This document shows, piece after piece, positions 51,814-56,666 of a DNA stretch of 56,666 nt. The first letter of the stretch is position 1. The number at the start of each line of letters is the position of its first letter. The DNA is from Lysinibacillus telephonicus (lineage in GTDB: Bacteria > Bacillota > Bacilli > Bacillales_A > Planococcaceae): positions 1 through 56,666 of the forward strand of contig NZ_RXNR01000025.1 in the NCBI RefSeq assembly GCF_003966145.1. The letters are read 5' to 3'. The notes under the pieces were generated by a model. That model searched no databases, had not been told where the DNA came from, and was given only the letters and a program-made list of their open reading frames with translations. Made by a program: the position numbers and the translations under genes.

Positions 51814-52605
51814 TTAATTACGCGTAAACTGTGGCTTACGCTTTTCGACAAATGCGCGGACACCTTCAGGGAAATCATTAGGATCGACAAAGGGTGTAGA
51901 GCCCTCCCATAGAACAGGGACAGAATCAACACATTCTTTTACAGAGCGCTTAATCGCAAGAAGTGATGCAGGCGACATCCCTTCTACTAATTTTCCCATT
52001 CTGATAGAAAATTTATTTAAGTCTTTTTCTGCAACTAAGTAATTAAGCATGCCTGCTTTATAGGCTTCCTCAGCTTTATAAATTCTTCCGGTAAAAACTA
52101 AATCCTTTGTAGCTGATGGACCGACTAAATCAACTAGACGTTTAGCGAATTTATTGTTTATAGTTATTCCTAGCTTGCCAACGGGAATCCCCATACGAGC
52201 TTTATCTGAACCAATTCGTATATCACATGCGAGTGCTAGCTCAAGTCCAGCTCCCATTGCAGGACCGTTGATTATACCGATAACAGGAATAGGCAAATTT
52301 TCAATTGTAGAGATCGTTTTTTCCATATGAATAAATGCTTCTTCTGCCTTTTCTAAAGAAATAGAATTGAATTCTTTTATATCGGATCCCGCTGTGAAGT
52401 TTTCCCCTGAACCACGAACCAAAAGCACTTTGTTTTTTGGGTTTTCCAACGCCTGCAATGCAATTTTGGAAAGCTGTGTCCACATATTTGCAGTTAATGC
52501 ATTTTTAAGCTGTGGTCTATGAATGGTAATAATCGCAAGTCCTGCAGTTTCTTGATAAATAATTTTTGCATCTTCCTTTTCTAATCTCATTGTACGAACT
52601 TGCAT
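51814..52605 (-). CDS. Enoyl-CoA hydratase/isomerase family protein
   Basis: A 263-residue crotonase-fold enzyme. The oxyanion-hole loops are SGENFTAGSDIKEF and NGPAMGAGLELALACD; the latter carries the first catalytic glutamate position. The second glutamate, normally in a GxPExxLG block, is replaced: the sequence reads GIPVGKLGI. Ordinary enoyl-CoA hydratase activity is therefore doubtful, and isomerase, hydrolase or another crotonase reaction is more likely. ATG at 52605 follows aaggggga; a long upstream in-frame extension lacks a ribosome site. Monocistronic. Confidence 0.8.
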   Translation of the reverse strand: MQVRTMRLEKEDAKIIYQETAGLAIITIHRPQLKNALTANMWTQLSKIALQALENPKNKVLLVRGSGENFTAGSDIKEFNSISLEKAEEAFIHMEKTISTIENLPIPVIGIINGPAMGAGLELALACDIRIGSDKARMGIPVGKLGITINNKFAKRLVDLVGPSATKDLVFTGRIYKAEEAYKAGMLNYLVAEKDLNKFSIRMGKLVEGMSPASLLAIKRSVKECVDSVPVLWEGSTPFVDPNDFPEGVRAFVEKRKPQFTRN

Positions 52606-52839
52606 GCAAAAATCCCCCTTAGTTTGTTTCCAATAGTATATACTAGAATAGCTTTTACTCACACATTTTCGGGAAATTTTTACAAAATCTCGATAAACAA
52701 TAGTTAAATTTTCCATATGTTATTGACAACAGTTACATATTATCCGACACTATATAGTATAAAAAATTACATCCTCACGCACTAAACTTAAAGTAAAACA
52801 CATGAAAAATGACGCATTAGTCTATAAGGAAGTGATTAT

Positions 52840-53733
52840 GTGAGTTATTTGGAATTTTACAAGGCTTACTTAGTATCTTTAAACAAATCGCCTCATACAA
52901 TCAAACAGTATTGCATCGATATTGAACAATTTATTAGCTATATTGATAAATGTAATTTGTCATTTGAAAATAGGATTGATTCCACTGTAGAACATTATAT
53001 AGTTTTTTTGAGTGATACGTATCGTTCCGTATCGAGTTTTAATCGTAAAATAGCTTCCTTAAAACATTTTCTATTTTTTTTAAAATCACGTAATGTAATT
53101 CAAGAAATACCGATTGAGCTTTTAATTCCTAAAAAATTAGTTGAACATAATATTGAAACATTACAAGAAGAGCAAATGAAAAAGGTGATTAACTATTGGT
53201 TAAATTTGTATAGACGAAGTGACGATGAAGTATACAAATGGATTGCACTTAGAAACTTTTGTATTGTTCGCATCATTTCTGAACTTAGTTTAAAGCCTTC
53301 AGAAGTTGTTGAAATGAAATGGTCACATATAAATGATCAGGTTATTAGAATTACTAAACAAAAAAGATCTAGAAGAGTAAAGCTCTCGATAGCGATGTTA
53401 CAATGGCTCTATATTTATAAAAAAGCTGCAGAGGATTTGTTGCCAGCTAATTCAGAGATTGATTTTATATGGTTAGGTATTGGAAATAAACAAAACGAAC
53501 CAATTACTGTTAAAACAATTGAGCGACTGTTTCAAGCGATTTCACGAGAAGTTGGCTTTAAAGTTACAGCAACAATGCTGAGGTATTCAACAATAAATAA
53601 TGAAATAACAAAAAAATCAGATGCAAATCTAGATGAGCTATATAATGAATTTGGATACTCCCGAAAAAGTGTCCTGGTAGACAGGGTTAAAAGATTTACA
53701 AAAAATGAATCTAATAATATAAAAGAAAAGTAA
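52840..53733 (+). CDS. Tyrosine recombinase-like protein lacking catalytic residues
   Basis: A 297-residue protein with the XerC/D plan: N-terminal SAM-like DNA-binding domain (about 1-90, KSPHTIKQYCIDIEQFISYI) and a C-terminal integrase fold. The active site is not conserved. The first arginine block reads ELSLKPSEVVEMKW (Lys for Arg), HxLRH reads TMLRYS (no histidines), LGH reads FGYS, and no tyrosine lies at the terminal position (RKSVLVDRVKRF). It probably binds DNA without cutting it. GTG at 52840 follows aaggaag. It is only 11 bases upstream of the patatin gene. Confidence 0.75.
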   Translation: MSYLEFYKAYLVSLNKSPHTIKQYCIDIEQFISYIDKCNLSFENRIDSTVEHYIVFLSDTYRSVSSFNRKIASLKHFLFFLKSRNVIQEIPIELLIPKKLVEHNIETLQEEQMKKVINYWLNLYRRSDDEVYKWIALRNFCIVRIISELSLKPSEVVEMKWSHINDQVIRITKQKRSRRVKLSIAMLQWLYIYKKAAEDLLPANSEIDFIWLGIGNKQNEPITVKTIERLFQAISREVGFKVTATMLRYSTINNEITKKSDANLDELYNEFGYSRKSVLVDRVKRFTKNESNNIKEK

Positions 53734-53744
53734 GAGGTTTAAAA

Positions 53745-54598
53745 ATGGTTAATTTAAATAGTAGTAGTTTGATTTTAGAAGGCGGTACATTTCGTACAGT
53801 TTATACAGCTGGGATTCTTGATGCTATGTTGGATCATGAAATAATGCTGCCTTACATAATTGGAATTTCTGCAGGGGCTATTAATGCATGCTCCTATATT
53901 TCAAAGCAAAAAGAAAGAACGTTGCGTGTGTTTGTTGATTATAGACACGATAAACGATATATGGGAATTCGAAATTTCTTAAAAGAAAAAAGTATATTTG
54001 GTTTAAACTTTGCTTATGACGTCATACCAAATCAATTAGAGTTATTTGATTGGGATACATATCAAAAATATGAAGGTACCATATTGGTTGGTGTAACAAA
54101 TGCGCTAACTGGTGAAGTAGAGTACATGAATGCATTGGAAATGGATCGTGAGTGTACTTTATTGCGTGCAACATGTGCAATTCCTATTCTTTTTCCTGAA
54201 ATAAAAATAAATAATATTCCATATTTTGATGGTGGTTTAGCTGATCCAATTCCTATAAAAAAGGCGATTGAGGATGGCTATCAAAAGCATGTGATAATAC
54301 TAACGCGCCCTAATGGATACCGTAAGGAGTTAGATCGCCAAAGTAAATGGGCTATGCGGCTATTAAAGAAAAAATATCCTAAGCTTGCTGATTTAATAGA
54401 GGATCGCATTGATAACTATAATGAGACATTAGATTACTGTGAACAATTAGAAAAAGAGGGGAAGGCTTTATCTTTCGTCCAGAATATGCAATGAATAGCT
54501 TGGAAAAAGATGTAGATATTATGAAGGAAAACTATAACATGGGTTATAGGCTAGGAAATGAACGAGTTGATCAGTTAATGAACTTTATTAATAAATAA
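53745..54598 (+). pseudogene. Patatin-like phospholipase with a C-terminal frameshift
   Basis: The intact frame, 53745-54494, encodes 249 residues of a patatin-family lipid hydrolase: LILEGGTFRTVYTAGILDA (oxyanion region), GISAGA (Ser of the Ser-Asp dyad) and FDGGLADPIP (DGG with the Asp). After EKEG the frame reads ALSFVQNMQ and stops. In the neighbouring frame GFIFRPEYAMNSLEKDVD... continues to the TAA at 54598 and matches the usual family end (RP, then a Y..G helix). One extra G in the run at 54458-54461 would restore the full 284-residue protein. The catalytic part is complete, so activity is possible. RBS aagaggt. Confidence 0.75.
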
Positions 54599-54599
54599 A

Positions 54600-54642
54600 A
54601 ATAGGAATGTGCTAGTAATGGTTGGCACATTCCTATTTTTTT
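54600..54642 (+). terminator. Rho-independent terminator
   Basis: aataggaatgtgc / gcacattcctatt with a twelve-base loop and T-run, two bases after the restored patatin stop. This supports the longer frame as the original gene. Confidence 0.75.
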
Positions 54643-54718
54643 AGAATAAGATAGTAAAGATTGTTAAATGTTTATCAGTACAAGCAGCATAATAGATGAG
54701 CTGAAGTATTTGCTTTTC

Positions 54719-55747
54719 TTATTCATAATTTACTTTATAATCTTCAGAGCTCAACCAACATAATTTTACCTCAAATAGTTTTAAAAATACTAAATTTAAA
54801 ACTACTGGTAATGCAATGAACAATGTTGATGAAATGATAATACTTTCTAAATTCCAACCAACTAAGTCTAAGTATTTAAGTGGTCCAACAAAACCTGCTA
54901 GTCCGAATCCAGCGCTGTATGGTGTTCCAATAACCTCGAATACTCCACCAAGAGCACCTAGAATTGCAGCAGTAAGAATCATTGGAAATGCAATTTTTGG
55001 TTTCATAAAGAAATTACGCATTTGAATTTTAGCAGATGCAATATGTGCGATAGCTGTACCAAAATTATTTGCACGATAGCTTGCAATACACATTCCTACT
55101 CCAGAAGCACAAACTCCTAAATTTGCAGCACCAGCACCGATGCCTGAAAGCATAATAACTGTTGCAACGCCAATAGTAGAAATAGGTGATAAGATTAACA
55201 CCGAGAAAATCATAGCAATCAAAGCACCCATGATCACTGGCTGTAAATCTGTTAAATACATGATTCCTTCACCAATTAGTAAAGAACCGTTTTTTACATA
55301 TGGAAGTATTGAAAGACCAATGATACCAGGTATGAAAATAGTTAAAGCAGGCATGGCAAGTAAAGTCCATTCCTTTAATCTTGAACCTAAGAATTGCACG
55401 AATAGTATAGCGATTGCAGTTGTAATCGCTATATTTATAACTGTTCCGATTCCAGCAATTGTGAATGTGCCATCCTCTGTAATAGTAGTAACTCCACTTC
55501 CGATAAAGGCTGCTAATCCAACCGAACATGTTTGGATGGGAGTTAATTTAAATTGAATACCGGCCATTACACCAATAACTACAGGAAGTAAACTCATTAC
55601 AATAATCGATACGTTTAAAACGGTTTGTAAAAATGGTGCATAAGGAATAATTAATTTTAATATTTCACCTACGAGAGCATTTGGAATTAAACATACAACA
55701 ATACCTAAACTCATTCCTGTTAATAACTTATTAAAAAATTCTTTCAT
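54719..55747 (-). CDS. PTS EIIC-like membrane permease
   Basis: A 342-residue membrane protein with about nine hydrophobic segments of the small PTS_EIIC type: LLTGMSLGIVVCLIPNALVGE at the N-terminus, repeated VIMGALIAMIFSVLILSPISTIG and the KPKIAFPMILTAAILGALGG region. These stand-alone IIC-like permeases lack IIA/IIB domains, and none is encoded nearby, so phosphotransfer is not certain. ATG at 55747 is about 14 bases from gagagg; a TTG at 55759 is too close. Monocistronic. Confidence 0.75.
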   Translation of the reverse strand: MKEFFNKLLTGMSLGIVVCLIPNALVGEILKLIIPYAPFLQTVLNVSIIVMSLLPVVIGVMAGIQFKLTPIQTCSVGLAAFIGSGVTTITEDGTFTIAGIGTVINIAITTAIAILFVQFLGSRLKEWTLLAMPALTIFIPGIIGLSILPYVKNGSLLIGEGIMYLTDLQPVIMGALIAMIFSVLILSPISTIGVATVIMLSGIGAGAANLGVCASGVGMCIASYRANNFGTAIAHIASAKIQMRNFFMKPKIAFPMILTAAILGALGGVFEVIGTPYSAGFGLAGFVGPLKYLDLVGWNLESIIISSTLFIALPVVLNLVFLKLFEVKLCWLSSEDYKVNYE

Positions 55748-56079
55748 AACAAATCTCAATTCCTCTCTTAGATGTTAACGTCAAATGTTAGTAAAAATTA
55801 TTATATAAGTTTAGAAGATTAATTCAACTGTTAATATTCTGATAAATATATTGAGTGAGGAAAAAAGAACTATTTTGCGAATGATGACGTTTTCAAATAG
55901 AATATAACTTTATAATTAAAATAACGAAAAGTTCTTATCGAAATAGAAAGATAATAATATTTTAAATTATTTTTAACTGTTTTCTAATGGAATGAATAGA
56001 AAAGAAAGTATATAGTTAATATTGTTTTGCAAAAAAGGTAAAATAATATGTGAAAAGATATATAAGGAGAGAATCAATT
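55748..56079. other. Divergent intergenic region
   Basis: AT-rich DNA between the permease and yqeY with no gene. It must hold both promoters; TTGTTT near 56023 and TAATAT near 56044 are a possible weak pair for yqeY. Confidence 0.35.
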
Positions 56080-56508
56080 ATGTTAAAAGAAACTGTTTTT
56101 GAACAATTAAAAATTGCGATGAAGGAAAAAAATATTGTAGCCAAGGGTGTCCTTACTCTATTGAAGTCGGCTCTGGATAAAGCAGAAAAGGAAAAGGGTA
56201 CACAATTAACAGAAGAAGAAGAAGTGGCTGTTGTTAATCGTGAAATTAAACAAACAAATCAATCATTGGATGGTGCTAAACAGGCAAACCGTGAAGACTT
56301 AATTGAAAAGGAAGAATTAAAATTATCGATTTTAAAAGGTTTTTTACCGAAGCAATTATCTGAAGAAGAAATAATTCAAGTTCTAGGAGAAGCTGGTGTT
56401 GTAAAAGGAATGAATATGGGGGAAGCAATGAAGATTGCAAAACCATTACTTGCTGGCAAAGCTGATGGTGCAACTATTTCAAAAGTTGTAAAAGAATTAA
56501 TTTCATAA
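56080..56508 (+). CDS. yqeY: GatB/YqeY domain protein
   Basis: A 142-residue all-helical protein with the YqeY pattern: KNIVAKGVLTLLKSALDKAE, EEEVAVVNREIKQTNQSLDGA, LKGFLPKQLSEEEI and KPLLAGKADGATISKVVKEL. The domain is shared with the tRNA-binding tail of the amidotransferase subunit GatB; the free protein's role is not settled. ATG at 56080 follows aaggaga; an earlier in-frame ATG lacks such a site. In Bacillus it is often near rpsU, which would lie outside this window. Confidence 0.88.
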   Translation: MLKETVFEQLKIAMKEKNIVAKGVLTLLKSALDKAEKEKGTQLTEEEEVAVVNREIKQTNQSLDGAKQANREDLIEKEELKLSILKGFLPKQLSEEEIIQVLGEAGVVKGMNMGEAMKIAKPLLAGKADGATISKVVKELIS

Positions 56509-56523
56509 ATTATTTATAAATAA

Positions 56524-56547
56524 TGAACTCATGCAAATGCGTGAGTT
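56524..56547. terminator. Hairpin after yqeY
   Basis: gaactcatgc / gcgtgagttc with a short loop and no T-run, 16 bases after the stop; possibly the first part of a tandem terminator. Confidence 0.4.
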
Positions 56548-56559
56548 CAGGTTGTTGAC

Positions 56560-56603
56560 AAAAGACCTTCAGAATGGGCTTATTCTGAAGGTCTTTTGTA
56601 ATT
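56560..56603 (+). terminator. Rho-independent terminator
   Basis: aaaagaccttcagaat / attctgaaggtctttt is a perfect 16-base stem with a six-base loop and T-rich tail. Confidence 0.75.
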
Positions 56604-56666
56604 TTAATAGATTATTGGGTATTTAACCGACTTATTTGGGGTAAAAACACTCTTCGAGTATTATAT

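Noticed and set aside
53745-54598. Patatin phospholipase as a CBASS effector
   Set aside because: No nucleotide cyclase, ubiquitin-like or HORMA/TRIP13 gene in the window; the neighbour is a recombinase-like protein.

Overview
This is an AT-rich (roughly one third G+C by eye), gene-dense chromosomal segment from a spore-forming, Gram-positive member of the Bacillales. The closest fit is the Lysinibacillus/Solibacillus group of the Planococcaceae. That placement is inference, based on strong AGGAGG-type ribosome sites, many TTG/GTG starts, a Spo0E-family phosphatase, a leucine T-box leader, LCP and YkpA proteins, and a 277-residue AHL-lactonase-type enzyme. No rRNA, CRISPR array or intact mobile element is present.

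Layout. 1-10.8 kb is accessory DNA: small zinc-ribbon proteins, small membrane proteins, a hydrolase, a MazG-like enzyme, a YafY/WYL regulator divergent from a GyrI-like pair, lipoproteins and a DUF3888 protein. 10.8-12.2 kb holds a decayed Lon-like (S16) protease gene. 12.2-15.8 kb carries a YafY regulator with a DJ-1/PfpI protein, and ykpA. 16.4-21.2 kb is a catabolic cluster: metallo-beta-lactamase-fold lactonase, aldehyde dehydrogenase, zinc alcohol dehydrogenase and MmgE/PrpD. recQ follows. 23.6-28.3 kb is an IclR regulator with a KdgT permease and three UxaA-family genes, with a consensus cre site in front of kdgT. 28.4-30.3 kb is leuA behind a sigma-A promoter and a T-box with a CUC (Leu) specifier.

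30.5-43 kb is mixed: an L,D-transpeptidase, a Spo0E protein, an HXXEE membrane protein, an iron alcohol dehydrogenase, an ArsR regulator with two half-size DMT transporters sharing an operator motif, a CAP-domain secreted protein, GNAT, an AbrB-type permease, NhaC and a YycO-like secreted protein. 43-46.3 kb is a graveyard of phage-like and truncated genes beside a tRNA-Val(GAC), including a possible structured RNA. 46.5-56.6 kb is mostly core: msrA, LCP, AI-2E-type permease, aminotransferase, P-loop protein, enoyl-CoA hydratase, a tyrosine recombinase-like protein lacking catalytic residues, a frameshifted patatin, a PTS IIC-like permease and yqeY.

How genes work together (inference). The 16-21 kb cluster has the lactonase/alcohol dehydrogenase/aldehyde dehydrogenase set needed to open a lactone and oxidise the hydroxyacid through a semialdehyde, as in the Agrobacterium attKLM/blcABC pathway. 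The 24-28 kb cluster looks like uptake and dehydration of a sugar acid under IclR and CcpA control. Its two UxaA-type large subunits have lost opposite halves of the family's conserved motifs. I see no complete defence or secretion system. Several genes are pseudogenes or frameshifted, so parts of the window are under weak selection.
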